Below are positions 23,458-32,058 of a DNA stretch of 61,824 nucleotides, piece after piece. The position numbers and the translations under genes are program-made. The DNA comes from Bradyrhizobium iriomotense (GTDB lineage Bacteria > Pseudomonadota > Alphaproteobacteria > Rhizobiales > Xanthobacteraceae): NCBI RefSeq assembly GCF_030160715.1, contig NZ_BSOW01000044.1, positions 1 through 61,824 of the forward strand. The letters run 5' to 3'. The notes under the pieces are model-generated. The model was not told the DNA's origin. It did not search any database and was given only the letters and a program-made list of their open reading frames with translations. Numbering within the stretch: position 1 is the stretch's first letter; every line of letters begins with the position of its first letter.

Positions 23458-24651
23458 TCACATTGCCGCTTTGAAGGCAGCAAAGCCGCGATCGAGATCG
23501 GCCTTGAGGTCCTCAACGCTCTCGAGCCCGATATGCAGACGCAGCGTCGGACCGCCCGGCGCCCACTTCGTTGCCGTGCGATAAGCGTCGCAGTCGAAGG
23601 GAATGGCAAGGCTCTCGAAGCCGCCCCATGAATAGCCCATGCCGAACAGCTTGAGGCTATCGAGCATGGCATCGACGGCTTTCTGCGGCGCGGGCCTCAA
23701 GACGAGGCTGAACAGGCCCGAGGCGCCGGTGAAGTCGCGCTTCCAGATCGCGTGGCCGGGATCGGTCTCGAGCGCGGGATGGAGCACGCGCGCGACCTCG
23801 GGCCGCGTGGCTAGCCAGCGCGCGATCTCAAGCCCCGAGCGATAATGCTGCGCCAGCCGTACCGACAGCGTGCGCATACCACGCAGCGCGAGGAAGACGT
23901 CGTCGGGACCGGCGCAGACGCCGAGCAGGCGGATGGCTTCGGTCACGAGCGGCCAGGCTCTGGCATTGGCGGAGATGGTGCCGAACATGATGTCGGAGTG
24001 GCCGCCGATATATTTGGTCGCGGCCTGCATGCTGATGTCGACGCCCTGGTCGAGCGAGCGATGATAGAGCGGCGTCGCCCAGGTGTTGTCGTCGATGACG
24101 AGCGCGTCGCGGGCATGCGCGACCTCGGCGATCGCGCGAATGTCAGGCATCTCGAAGGACTGCGAGCCCGGCGCTTCCACCAGCACTGCGCGCGTGTTGG
24201 GCTTGAACAGCGCCTCGATGCCTGCGCCGATCAGCGGATCGAAATAGGTGGTTTCGACGCCGTAGCGCACGAGCAGGCCGTTGCAGAAATTACGGGAGGG
24301 CCGATAGACGTTGTCGCAGACGAGCAGATGATCGCCCGTCTTCAGCACCGCGAGCAGGGTGGTGGTGATCGCAGCGAGGCCCGACGGCGCGATGCCGACG
24401 CCGGCGCAGTTCGGTCCCTCCAGCGCCATCAGCGTCTCCTGGAGCGCTTTGGTGGTGGGGGTGCCGTGGCGGCCATACTGGAACTCGCCGCGATGGGCGT
24501 GCAGGTCCGCGGCGGTCGGGTAGAGCACGGTCGAACCGTGTACGACCGGCGGATTGACAAAACCCTTCTGCGCCTTGGTGTCGCGGCCGGAGGTCACCAG
24601 CCGGGTGTCGGGATGTTGCGAGAAGGGCTTTGCGCCCGCAGATGAATCCAT
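23458..24651 (-). CDS. metC: Cystathionine beta-lyase
   Basis: This PLP enzyme splits cystathionine to homocysteine, pyruvate and ammonia in methionine synthesis. It has 397 aa from ATG 24651; the open frame upstream is not coding-like. The Cys/Met-metabolism fold shows the YGRHGTPTT substrate region, the PLP aspartate in VIDDNTWATPLY and the lysine in MQAATKYIGGHSD. The C-terminal part has YSWGGFESLAIP as in MetC. Cystathionine gamma-synthase-type activity cannot be fully excluded by sequence alone. It is transcribed away from the aap operon, and a good minus-strand promoter lies at 24724-24753. Confidence 0.9.
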   Translation of the reverse strand: MDSSAGAKPFSQHPDTRLVTSGRDTKAQKGFVNPPVVHGSTVLYPTAADLHAHRGEFQYGRHGTPTTKALQETLMALEGPNCAGVGIAPSGLAAITTTLLAVLKTGDHLLVCDNVYRPSRNFCNGLLVRYGVETTYFDPLIGAGIEALFKPNTRAVLVEAPGSQSFEMPDIRAIAEVAHARDALVIDDNTWATPLYHRSLDQGVDISMQAATKYIGGHSDIMFGTISANARAWPLVTEAIRLLGVCAGPDDVFLALRGMRTLSVRLAQHYRSGLEIARWLATRPEVARVLHPALETDPGHAIWKRDFTGASGLFSLVLRPAPQKAVDAMLDSLKLFGMGYSWGGFESLAIPFDCDAYRTATKWAPGGPTLRLHIGLESVEDLKADLDRGFAAFKAAM

Positions 24652-24723
24652 GCGTGTGCTTTCAAAACTGGGATTGTCGGCGCGGAAAGTCCCCGCGCCG
24701 GACGGCGGATCGACCGCAACTGG

Positions 24724-24753
24724 TAATAACAGATCACAGAAGAGTCCCGTCAA
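24724..24753 (-). promoter_or_regulatory. Sigma-70-type promoter for metC
   Basis: On the minus strand TTGACG (24753-24748) and TTATTA (24729-24724) are 18 bases apart (17 if GTTATT is taken). This gives a leader of about 65 bases before the metC ATG. The leader holds a hairpin with arms CGGCGCGG / CCGCGCCG near 24683-24706. Confidence 0.55.
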
Positions 24754-24793
24754 CCCCTTGACCCGGCACGCCAGTCGTTCTGTGATGCGCAGG

Positions 24794-24802
24794 TGCTATT
24801 CT
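24794..24802 (+). promoter_or_regulatory. Possible extended -10 element for aapJ
   Basis: TGCTATTCT has an extended -10 shape; an alternative is CTTGAC at 24757-24762 with TGTGAT 18 bases on. The true start site is unknown. It lies about 230 bases before the aapJ ATG. Confidence 0.3.
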
Positions 24803-24926
24803 GTCGCTGCATGTTGAGGGGCTTGCCGCGACCTTCGATCCACCGCGTGAGGGACCATGCCTGACAGCCAGGCGTCCAAAGGTCTTAGGCAGGGGATCAA
24901 CGGGGTTGGCCCACAGCTTGCACGAT

Positions 24927-24965
24927 GTTCAGCGAAAGACGTTCAGCGAAGGATGTTCGACGAAC
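24927..24965 (+). repeat. Iterated GTTCAGCGAA repeats upstream of aapJ
   Basis: GTTCAGCGAA occurs at 24927-24936 and 24941-24950 (14-base period). A related palindrome GTTCGACGAAC follows at 24955-24965, again 14 bases on. The three phased sites lie between the candidate promoter and aapJ and may be a regulator binding array. Confidence 0.55.
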
Positions 24966-25033
24966 GTTCCCATACGCCCTTAGAGACGACCGCGCGTCGC
25001 CCCCAACGCGACGCCCTTGAAAGGCTTCAGCCC

Positions 25034-26050
25034 ATGAAACGCGTAACTCTGGTTCTCACCCTTGCTCTTGCCGCCGGCCTGTCCGCCTCGGCCGCCCATG
25101 CTCAAACGCTCAAGACCATCAAGGACAGGGGCATGCTGTCCTGCGGCGTCAGCCAGGGCTTGCCGGGCTTCTCGTCGCCGGACGACAAGGGCAACTGGAC
25201 CGGCCTCGACGTCGACCTCTGCCGCGCGGTCGCGGCGGCCATATTCAACGATGCGACGAAAGTCAAATACGTGCCGACGTCCGCCAAGGACCGGTTCACT
25301 GCGCTCCAATCCGGAGAGATCGATCTGCTCTCGCGCAACACCACCTGGACGATCTCGCGCGATACCTCGCTCGGCGCCAATTTCGCCGGCGTGAACTACT
25401 ATGACGGCCAGGGCTTCATGGTGAAGAAGTCGCTCAAGGTGAATTCGGCGCTGGAACTCAACAGCGCCTCGGTCTGCGTCCAGACCGGTACCACCACCGA
25501 GCAGAATCTCGCCGACTACTTCAAGGCCAACAACATGAAGTACGAGGTGATCGCGTTCGCCACCAATGACGAGACGGTCAAGGCCTACGAATCCGGGCGC
25601 TGCGACGTCTTCACCACGGACCAGTCGGGCCTCTACGCCAACCGCCTGAAGCTCGCCAATCCCAACGACCACATGGTGCTGCCGGAGATCATCTCCAAGG
25701 AGCCGCTCGGCCCGATGGTGCGCCACGGCGACGATCAGTGGTTCGACATCGTGAAATGGACCCTGTTCGCGATGGTCACGGCCGAAGAGCTCGGCGTCAC
25801 CTCGAAGAACGTCGAGGAGAAGGCGAAGTCGGACAATCCGGAATTGAAGCGCGTCCTCGGCAGCGACGGCAATTTCGGCGAGCAGCTCGGCCTGACCAAG
25901 GACTGGGTGGTCCGGATCGTGAAGCTGGTCGGCAATTACGGCGAGGTGTTCGACCGCAACGTCGGCGCCGGCTCACCGCTCGGTATCGCCCGCGGCCTCA
26001 ACGGCCTCTGGAACAAGGGCGGTCTCCAGTACGCGCCGCCGATCCGCTGA
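25034..26050 (+). CDS. aapJ: General L-amino-acid ABC transporter, periplasmic binding protein
   Basis: This is a periplasmic solute-binding protein for L-amino acids. It has 338 aa from ATG 25034, chosen because a clear signal peptide follows (MKRVTLVLTLALAAGL, cleavage after AHA). The mature domain has the family 3 features LSCGVSQGLPGFSSPDDKG, WTGLDVDLCRAVAAAIF and GEIDLLSRNTTWT. The length is usual for AapJ. It is the first gene of aapJQMP. Confidence 0.93.
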   Translation: MKRVTLVLTLALAAGLSASAAHAQTLKTIKDRGMLSCGVSQGLPGFSSPDDKGNWTGLDVDLCRAVAAAIFNDATKVKYVPTSAKDRFTALQSGEIDLLSRNTTWTISRDTSLGANFAGVNYYDGQGFMVKKSLKVNSALELNSASVCVQTGTTTEQNLADYFKANNMKYEVIAFATNDETVKAYESGRCDVFTTDQSGLYANRLKLANPNDHMVLPEIISKEPLGPMVRHGDDQWFDIVKWTLFAMVTAEELGVTSKNVEEKAKSDNPELKRVLGSDGNFGEQLGLTKDWVVRIVKLVGNYGEVFDRNVGAGSPLGIARGLNGLWNKGGLQYAPPIR

Positions 26051-26075
26051 TTGGCCAAGCCCACGGCTTGCGGCG

Positions 26076-27281
26076 ATGAGCACTGAGGCCCGTAAACCAC
26101 CGCCGCAGATCGCGCTGAAGCTTCGGCGCGCTCTCGGGGGTAAGGCTGGCTGGAACGGCGTCGCCGTCCAGCTTGCCTTCGCCGCGATCCTGGGCTGGAT
26201 AGCCTTTGAGATCATCTCCAACGCCCGCACCAACCTGGCAAACCAGCATATTGCGGCCGGTTTCGGATTCCTGAGGAATAATGCGGGCTTTGACGTCAAT
26301 CAGAGCCTGATCCCCTACACGGGCTCCGACACCTTTCTGCGCGTGTTCGTGGTCGGACTCCTGAACACGCTGGTGGTCTCGGTGGTCGGCATCGTCTTTG
26401 CCACCGTGATCGGCTTCATCATCGCGTTGTGCCGGCTCTCGCCCAATTGGCTGTTGTCGCGCGTCGGCGAGATCTATGTCGAGGTCATCCGCAACCTGCC
26501 GCTGCTGTTCCAGCTTTTGTTCTGGTACCTCGCGGTGCTTGCAGCCTTGCCCAACCCGCGGCAGAGCATCTCGCTGCTGGGCATCGCTTTCATCAGCAAT
26601 CGCGGATTGGTCATCCCCAGCCCGATCGGGGAGAGCGGATTCGCGCCGTTCCTGGCGGTGCTGACGTTCGGTATCGTCGCTTCGCTGGCGCTGCGGATCT
26701 ATGCGCGGCGGGCGCTGTATCAGTACGGTCACATGATCCGCATCTGGCCTTACGTGCTGGGCCTTTTGTTCGGGCTCCCGCTCGTCACGACGCTGATATT
26801 CGGGTTGCCCTTCACCTTCGAGCTGCCGCAGCTCAAGGGCTTCAATTTCGCCGGCGGCTCGCGGATCATCCCGGAATTCGTGGCGCTGGCAGTGGCGCTG
26901 TCGACCTATACGGCGGCCTTCATCGCCGAGATCGTGCGCGCGGGCATCCTGTCCGTGCACAAGGGACAGATGGAGGCGGGGTCCTCGCTGGGCTTGAGCC
27001 GTGGCGCCACGCTGCGGCTGATCGTCGTGCCGCAGGCCATGCGCGTCATCGTCCCGCCGCTGACCAACCAGTACCTCAACCTCACCAAGAACTCCTCGCT
27101 GGCGGTCGGCATCGGCTATCCGGACCTGGTTTCCGTGTTCGCCGGCACGTCGCTGAGCCAGACCGGGCAGGCGATCGAGATCATCGCCATGACGATGGCC
27201 GTCTATCTCCTGATCTCGCTCCTCACCAGCGCCGTCATGAGCGTCTATGGCTGGCGCATCAACCGGAGCCTGGGAGCATGA
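26076..27281 (+). CDS. aapQ: General L-amino-acid ABC transporter permease
   Basis: This inner-membrane permease has 401 aa. N-terminal hydrophobic segments, a large loop and the permease core are seen. The ATPase-contact EAA loop reads EAGSSLGLSRGATLRLIVVP near residue 300. It pairs with AapM to form the channel. It begins 25 bases after aapJ and overlaps aapM by 4 bases (ATGA). Confidence 0.92.
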   Translation: MSTEARKPPPQIALKLRRALGGKAGWNGVAVQLAFAAILGWIAFEIISNARTNLANQHIAAGFGFLRNNAGFDVNQSLIPYTGSDTFLRVFVVGLLNTLVVSVVGIVFATVIGFIIALCRLSPNWLLSRVGEIYVEVIRNLPLLFQLLFWYLAVLAALPNPRQSISLLGIAFISNRGLVIPSPIGESGFAPFLAVLTFGIVASLALRIYARRALYQYGHMIRIWPYVLGLLFGLPLVTTLIFGLPFTFELPQLKGFNFAGGSRIIPEFVALAVALSTYTAAFIAEIVRAGILSVHKGQMEAGSSLGLSRGATLRLIVVPQAMRVIVPPLTNQYLNLTKNSSLAVGIGYPDLVSVFAGTSLSQTGQAIEIIAMTMAVYLLISLLTSAVMSVYGWRINRSLGA

Positions 27282-28798
27282 CGGACATCACCGCGTCATC
27301 CTTCGTTCGCCAGGATCTGGTTGCCGAGCGTCCTGCTCCGGTGAGGACCACCGGCTTCATCGGTCTGGTGCGCACGCGTCTGTTGAACTCGCCGACCAAC
27401 ATTCTCTTGACGATCCTCGGGGCATTGCTGCTCTGGTACACCGTCATTCCCGCCCTCAAATTCCTGCTGGTCGACGCCGTCTGGACCGGTACGGATCGAA
27501 CGGCCTGCCTGCCTGAAAAAGCCGGATTCGTTGTTGGCGCCTGCTGGCCCTATATCCAGGCGAAGCTTCCGCAACTCATCTACGGCTTCTATCCCGAGGC
27601 TGAACGTTGGCGGGTCAATCTGACCTTCATTCTGGCGGCGGTGCTGTTGCTCCCACTGCTCATTCCGCGCCTGCCGGCGAAAGGACTCAACTCCGGCCTG
27701 TTCTTCTTTGCCTTCCCGGTGATTGCATTCTTCCTGCTGCACGGCGGCGGCATCAACGGTTTCGGCCTGAGCTGGACCGCGGGCCTGCTGCAACTGTTCG
27801 ACGACAGCGTCATCGGCGCCGGCCAGGGGCTGGTCGGTCTCAGCAAGAGCTCGGCCATCGGACCGCTTCTATGGGTCATCGGCAATTTCATCGTGCTGGT
27901 CGGCACCGCGATCCAGTGGCTGATCTTTCCGCTGACCTGGCTGCGCGGTCAGCTCCAGGCCGGTGGCCAATCCATCTGGATCGATTTCGCGATCACGACC
28001 ATCGTCATCTCACTGATCCTGTTCTACCTCGGCGGCGGAATGCGCACCGGCTGGCGCGCCCTCGCATCGAGCATCGCGACCTTCATCGGCATTGCGATCG
28101 TGATCAAGCTGATGGGGCTCGATCACGGCGGCCTGCCGATCGTCACCACGAATCTCTGGGGCGGCCTTCTGGTGACGTTGGTGGTCTCGGTGACCGGCAT
28201 CGTCACCTCCATGCCGATCGGGATTGCGCTGGCGCTCGGGCGACGCTCCACGATTCCCTTGATCCGGATATTCTCGATCGCCTTCATCGAGTTCTGGCGC
28301 GGCGTGCCGCTGATCACAGTGCTGTTCTTTGCCACCTACATGCTGCCCTTGTTCCTGCCGGGCAATTTCAGCGTCGATGGTCTCATGCGCGCGCTGATCG
28401 GGATTGCGCTGTTTACTGGCGCCTATCAGGCCGAGAACGTCCGTGGCGGCCTTGCTGCGATACCGCGCGGGCAGGGGGAGGCCGCCTCTGCGCTCGGCCT
28501 GTCATGGTGGAAGACCACCTCGCTGATCGTGCTGCCGCAGGCGCTGCGTCACGTCATTCCGAACCTCGTCAACAGCTTCATCTCGCTGTTCAAGGACACC
28601 TCGCTGGTCTCGATCGTGGCGCTGTTCGACCTGCTCGGCTCGCTGCGGGCGTCATTCTCCGATCCCGTCTGGTCGACGCCGTCGACGGCGTTCACCGGCT
28701 TTGCCTTCGCCGGGATCATCTACTTCATCTTCTGCTTTGGAATGTCGCGCTACTCGCTTTTCGTCGAGAAGCGTCTCAACGTCCATCGCCGCAACTGA
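27278..28798 (+). CDS. aapM: General L-amino-acid ABC transporter permease
   Basis: This second permease subunit has 506 aa from the ATG at 27278 overlapping the aapQ stop. The C-terminal half carries the permease core and the EAA loop (GEAASALGLSWWKTTSLIVL). The N-terminal half has several extra hydrophobic segments between about residues 110 and 260. This makes it longer than the roughly 380 residues I recall for Rhizobium AapM. No frameshift is seen, so the extra membrane part seems genuine. AapP follows 11 bases later. Confidence 0.9.
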   Translation: MTDITASSFVRQDLVAERPAPVRTTGFIGLVRTRLLNSPTNILLTILGALLLWYTVIPALKFLLVDAVWTGTDRTACLPEKAGFVVGACWPYIQAKLPQLIYGFYPEAERWRVNLTFILAAVLLLPLLIPRLPAKGLNSGLFFFAFPVIAFFLLHGGGINGFGLSWTAGLLQLFDDSVIGAGQGLVGLSKSSAIGPLLWVIGNFIVLVGTAIQWLIFPLTWLRGQLQAGGQSIWIDFAITTIVISLILFYLGGGMRTGWRALASSIATFIGIAIVIKLMGLDHGGLPIVTTNLWGGLLVTLVVSVTGIVTSMPIGIALALGRRSTIPLIRIFSIAFIEFWRGVPLITVLFFATYMLPLFLPGNFSVDGLMRALIGIALFTGAYQAENVRGGLAAIPRGQGEAASALGLSWWKTTSLIVLPQALRHVIPNLVNSFISLFKDTSLVSIVALFDLLGSLRASFSDPVWSTPSTAFTGFAFAGIIYFIFCFGMSRYSLFVEKRLNVHRRN

Positions 28799-28809
28799 AC
28801 AGGGTCACC

Positions 28810-29550
28810 ATGTCCACTAGCCCGATCGTCAAGATTTCCGGCCTCAACAAATGGTACGGCGACTTTCACGTCCTGCGCGACATTGATCTCGAGGTCGAGA
28901 AGGGCGAGCGCATCGTGATCTGCGGCCCCTCGGGTTCGGGCAAGTCGACGCTGATCCGCTGCATCAATGCGCTGGAGGAGTTCCAGGAAGGCGAGATCGT
29001 CGTCGACGGTATCGAGCTCGGGCCGAACCTGAAGCACATCGACGCGGTGCGGCGCGAGGTCGGCATGGTGTTCCAGAGCTTCAACCTGTTCCCGCACCTC
29101 ACAGTGCTCGACAATTGCACGCTGGCGCCGATCTGGGTGCGCAACATCCCGAAGAAGGATGCCGAGGCGACCGCGATGAAATTCCTGGAGCGCGTGAAAA
29201 TCCCGCACCAGGCCAACAAGTTTCCGGGCCAGATGTCCGGCGGCCAGCAGCAGCGCGTCGCGATCGCGCGGGCGCTCACCATGAATCCAAAGGTGATGCT
29301 GTTCGACGAGCCGACCTCGGCGCTCGACCCTGAGATGGTCAAGGAAGTCCTCGACACCATGGTCGACCTCGCCAAGGAGGGCATGACCATGTTGGTCGTC
29401 ACCCACGAGATGGGCTTTGCGAAGGAAGTCGCCAACCGCGTCGTGTTCATGGACGCCGGTCAGATCATCGAATCCAACACGCCGCAGGAATTCTTCGCCC
29501 ACCCGCAGCACGCGCGCTCACAGCTGTTTCTGAGCCAGATCTTGCGGTAG
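28810..29550 (+). CDS. aapP: General L-amino-acid ABC transporter ATPase
   Basis: This 246-aa ATPase drives uptake through AapQM. Walker A is GPSGSGKST at about residues 39-47, the Q-loop is VFQSFNLFPHLTV, the signature is MSGGQQQRVAIARAL, Walker B is VMLFDEPTSALDP, and the switch His is in VVTHEMGF. It is complete and of normal length. It is the last gene of the operon, followed by an inverted repeat that can end transcription from both sides. Confidence 0.95.
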   Translation: MSTSPIVKISGLNKWYGDFHVLRDIDLEVEKGERIVICGPSGSGKSTLIRCINALEEFQEGEIVVDGIELGPNLKHIDAVRREVGMVFQSFNLFPHLTVLDNCTLAPIWVRNIPKKDAEATAMKFLERVKIPHQANKFPGQMSGGQQQRVAIARALTMNPKVMLFDEPTSALDPEMVKEVLDTMVDLAKEGMTMLVVTHEMGFAKEVANRVVFMDAGQIIESNTPQEFFAHPQHARSQLFLSQILR

Positions 29551-29561
29551 GCGCGAATGTG

Positions 29562-29606
29562 AATGGCGAGTAGCGAATGGGGATTTCTACTCGCTATTCG
29601 CTACTC
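29562..29606. repeat. Inverted repeat between aapP and cysK
   Basis: GAGTAGCGAAT (29568-29578) and ATTCGCTACTC (29596-29606) are perfect arms around a 17-base loop that itself holds TACTCGC. Related copies (TCGCTATTCGCTACTC) lie within it. It sits between two convergent genes and is a REP-like element or bidirectional terminator. Confidence 0.65.
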
Positions 29607-29620
29607 CCTGTTCGCTCGCC

Positions 29621-30655
29621 TTAGACAAACGGCGGCTTGATGTTGCTGCGCTTCTCCAGCCAGGTCGGCACCGGTAGATTCTTGGCGCGCATGAAGTCCG
29701 AATTGAAAAGCTTCGACTGGTAGCGGCTGCCGGAATCGGCGAGCACGGTGACGATGGTCTTGCCGGGGCCGAGCTTCTTCGCAAGACGAATGGCGCCGGC
29801 GATGTTGACGCCCGTCGAGCCGCCGAGGCACAGGCCCTCGTGCTGGAGCAGATCGTAGATCAGGTTGACTGCTTCCTCGTCGGGAATGAGGAAGGCATCA
29901 TCGACCTTCGCGGTCTCCACGATCGCGGTCGCGCGGTTGAGCCCAATGCCCTCGGTGATTGAGCCGCCAGGCGTCGCCTTGGCATCGCCGGTCCGGAAAT
30001 ACTCGTACATTCCCGCACCATGCGGATCGGCGCAGGCGATAGTGACATTCTTGTTCTTGTCCTTCAGATAGCGGCTGACGCCGGCGAGCGTGCCTCCGCT
30101 GCCGACCGAGCAGGCGAAGCCGTCGACCTTGCCGCCGGTCTGCTCCCAGATCTCGGGGCCGGTGGATTCGAAATGCGCCTTGGCATTATCGAGGTTGTTC
30201 CACTGGTCGGCGAACAGCACGCCGTTCGGCTCGCTCTTGCGCAGCTCGTCCGCGAGCCTGCGGCCGACATGCTGGTAGCTGTTGGGATTGGCGTAAGGCA
30301 GCGCCGGCACCTCGACGAGCTCGGCGCCGCATAGCTTCAGGAAATCCTTCTTCTCCTGGCTCTGGGTCTCCGGGATTACGATCAGGGTGCGGTAGCCGCG
30401 CGCGCTCGCCACGACGGCAAGGCCAATGCCGGTGTTGCCGGCGGTTGCCTCGACCACGAGGCCGCCCGGTTTCAGCTCACCGCGCTTCTCGGCCTCCAAA
30501 ATCATCCATTTGCCGGCGCGGTCTTTCACCGACTGGCCCGGGTTCATGAATTCGGCCTTGCCGAGAATGGTGCAGCCGGTCTGTTCGGACGCACGCTTGA
30601 GCTTGATGAGGGGGGTGTTGCCGATGGCTTCGACAACGTCGTTATTGATGGTCAT
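29621..30655 (-). CDS. cysK: Cysteine synthase A (O-acetylserine sulfhydrylase)
   Basis: This PLP enzyme makes cysteine from O-acetylserine and sulfide. It has 344 aa from ATG 30655 (a TTG three codons earlier is also possible). The PLP lysine is in NPGQSVKDRAGKWMI, the substrate loop is EATAGNTGIGLAVVA, the glycine-rich PLP-phosphate loop is CSVGSGGTLAG, and a second is GGSTGVNIAG. All expected motifs are present. It stands alone, convergent to aapP. Confidence 0.93.
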   Translation of the reverse strand: MTINNDVVEAIGNTPLIKLKRASEQTGCTILGKAEFMNPGQSVKDRAGKWMILEAEKRGELKPGGLVVEATAGNTGIGLAVVASARGYRTLIVIPETQSQEKKDFLKLCGAELVEVPALPYANPNSYQHVGRRLADELRKSEPNGVLFADQWNNLDNAKAHFESTGPEIWEQTGGKVDGFACSVGSGGTLAGVSRYLKDKNKNVTIACADPHGAGMYEYFRTGDAKATPGGSITEGIGLNRATAIVETAKVDDAFLIPDEEAVNLIYDLLQHEGLCLGGSTGVNIAGAIRLAKKLGPGKTIVTVLADSGSRYQSKLFNSDFMRAKNLPVPTWLEKRSNIKPPFV

Positions 30656-30739
30656 GTCAGGCAATTACCGGCTGTTTCTGTGAATTGGACGAAACCCTAA
30701 AGTAGGGTCTGCGGCCACACAAGGCGAGGGCGCAAAGTC

Positions 30740-31969
30740 TTAATGCTGCTTTGCGAAGACGACCTGCCGGACGTCGATATTCCCGGAGAGGAAACCTGCC
30801 TCACAATAGGAGAGGTAGTACTCCCAAAGACGCCGGAACCGATCGTCGAAGCCGAGCGGCACGAGGTTCGGCCAGGCGCTGCGGAAGTTATTTCGCCAGG
30901 TGGCAAGCGTCTTGGCATAATCTTGCCCAAAGATGCGCTCCCGGATGACAGGCACGCCAAACGTCTCCCCCAGCGACTTGAGCACGGCGGGCGAGGGCAG
31001 CATGCCGCCGGGAAACACGTAGCGCTGGATGAAGTCGACCTCGCGCCGATAGGTCTGAAACAGCCCGTCCTGGATGGTGATGGCCTGAATGCCGGCAAGG
31101 CCGCCCGGCAGCAGGCGATCACGCAGTTGCGCGAAATATTTCGGCCAGAACTGCTCGCCGACCGCCTCGATCATCTCGATCGAGGCGATGCGGTCATACC
31201 GGTCGCGCTCATCGCGGTAGTCCTGAAGGCGGATCTCGACCTTCTCGGCGAGCCCGGCGTCCTGGATGCGCTTCTGCGCAAAGTCGCGCTGCTCGGTCGA
31301 GATCGTCAGCCCGACAACACGCGTGCCAAAATTCTTGGCCGCGTATTCGGCAAATCCGCCCCAGCCGCAGCCGATCTCGAGCAGCTTCTGTCCAGGCTTC
31401 AGATCGATGGCTTCGGCGAGGCGGCGGTATTTGTTGGTCTGGGCCGCCGTGAGATCGGTGGTGTTCTCTTCGAACAGCGCCGAGGAATAGGTCATGCTCG
31501 GATCGAGCCAGGCCGAATAGAAGGCGTTGCCGATGTCGTAATGCGCATGGATGTTCCGCCGCGCCTGTCGCCTGGTGTTGCGGTTGAACCAGTGCTGGAC
31601 CACCTGGACGAAGCGCATCAGAGGCTTGTCGCGGAGCATGGCCTGGATCAGGTCGTGGTTGACGCAGAAGAGATAGAGGAACTGAGTGAGATCGGGCGTA
31701 TCCCAATCGCCGGCGAGATAGGCTTCCGCAATTCCGATATCGCCGGCATTGATGAGGCGCGACGCAAAACCGTAATTGTGCAACCCCATCACCGCATTTG
31801 GGCCCGGCTCGAGGCCGCCGAGCCGGATGACGCGGCCGTCGGGCAGGATCACGTCGAGCGTCCCGCGCCTCAGGCGTGAGCCGAAGGCGAGCGCGAGGCG
31901 AACCAGCCGTGGCAGGTCGGCGAGGACCGTCTCGACATTGTCGGGGGTGACCGGAATCGCGTTCGACAT
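30740..31969 (-). CDS. cfa: Cyclopropane-fatty-acyl-phospholipid synthase
   Basis: This SAM-dependent enzyme methylates unsaturated acyl chains of membrane lipids. It has 409 aa from the ATG at 31969, where AGGTG lies six bases upstream; the ATG two codons earlier would have no room for a ribosome site. The SAM-binding motif is LLEIGCGWGGFAEYAA, followed by GLTISTEQ and the catalytic-domain sequences YVFPGGMLPS and FGQDYAKTLATWR. It is the third gene of a minus-strand operon with the FAD oxidoreductase and DUF1365 genes, a standard grouping linked to membrane-lipid stress responses. It could make a modified rather than plain cyclopropane lipid. Confidence 0.9.
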   Translation of the reverse strand: MSNAIPVTPDNVETVLADLPRLVRLALAFGSRLRRGTLDVILPDGRVIRLGGLEPGPNAVMGLHNYGFASRLINAGDIGIAEAYLAGDWDTPDLTQFLYLFCVNHDLIQAMLRDKPLMRFVQVVQHWFNRNTRRQARRNIHAHYDIGNAFYSAWLDPSMTYSSALFEENTTDLTAAQTNKYRRLAEAIDLKPGQKLLEIGCGWGGFAEYAAKNFGTRVVGLTISTEQRDFAQKRIQDAGLAEKVEIRLQDYRDERDRYDRIASIEMIEAVGEQFWPKYFAQLRDRLLPGGLAGIQAITIQDGLFQTYRREVDFIQRYVFPGGMLPSPAVLKSLGETFGVPVIRERIFGQDYAKTLATWRNNFRSAWPNLVPLGFDDRFRRLWEYYLSYCEAGFLSGNIDVRQVVFAKQH

Positions 31970-32058
31970 CGGCATCACCTGAACTGGCACTGTCCGACCG
32001 CTCAGGGGGCCGCGCCGGTCCCGGTTCTCGCTGGACCCGAGAGCGCCCCCACAGGCAG

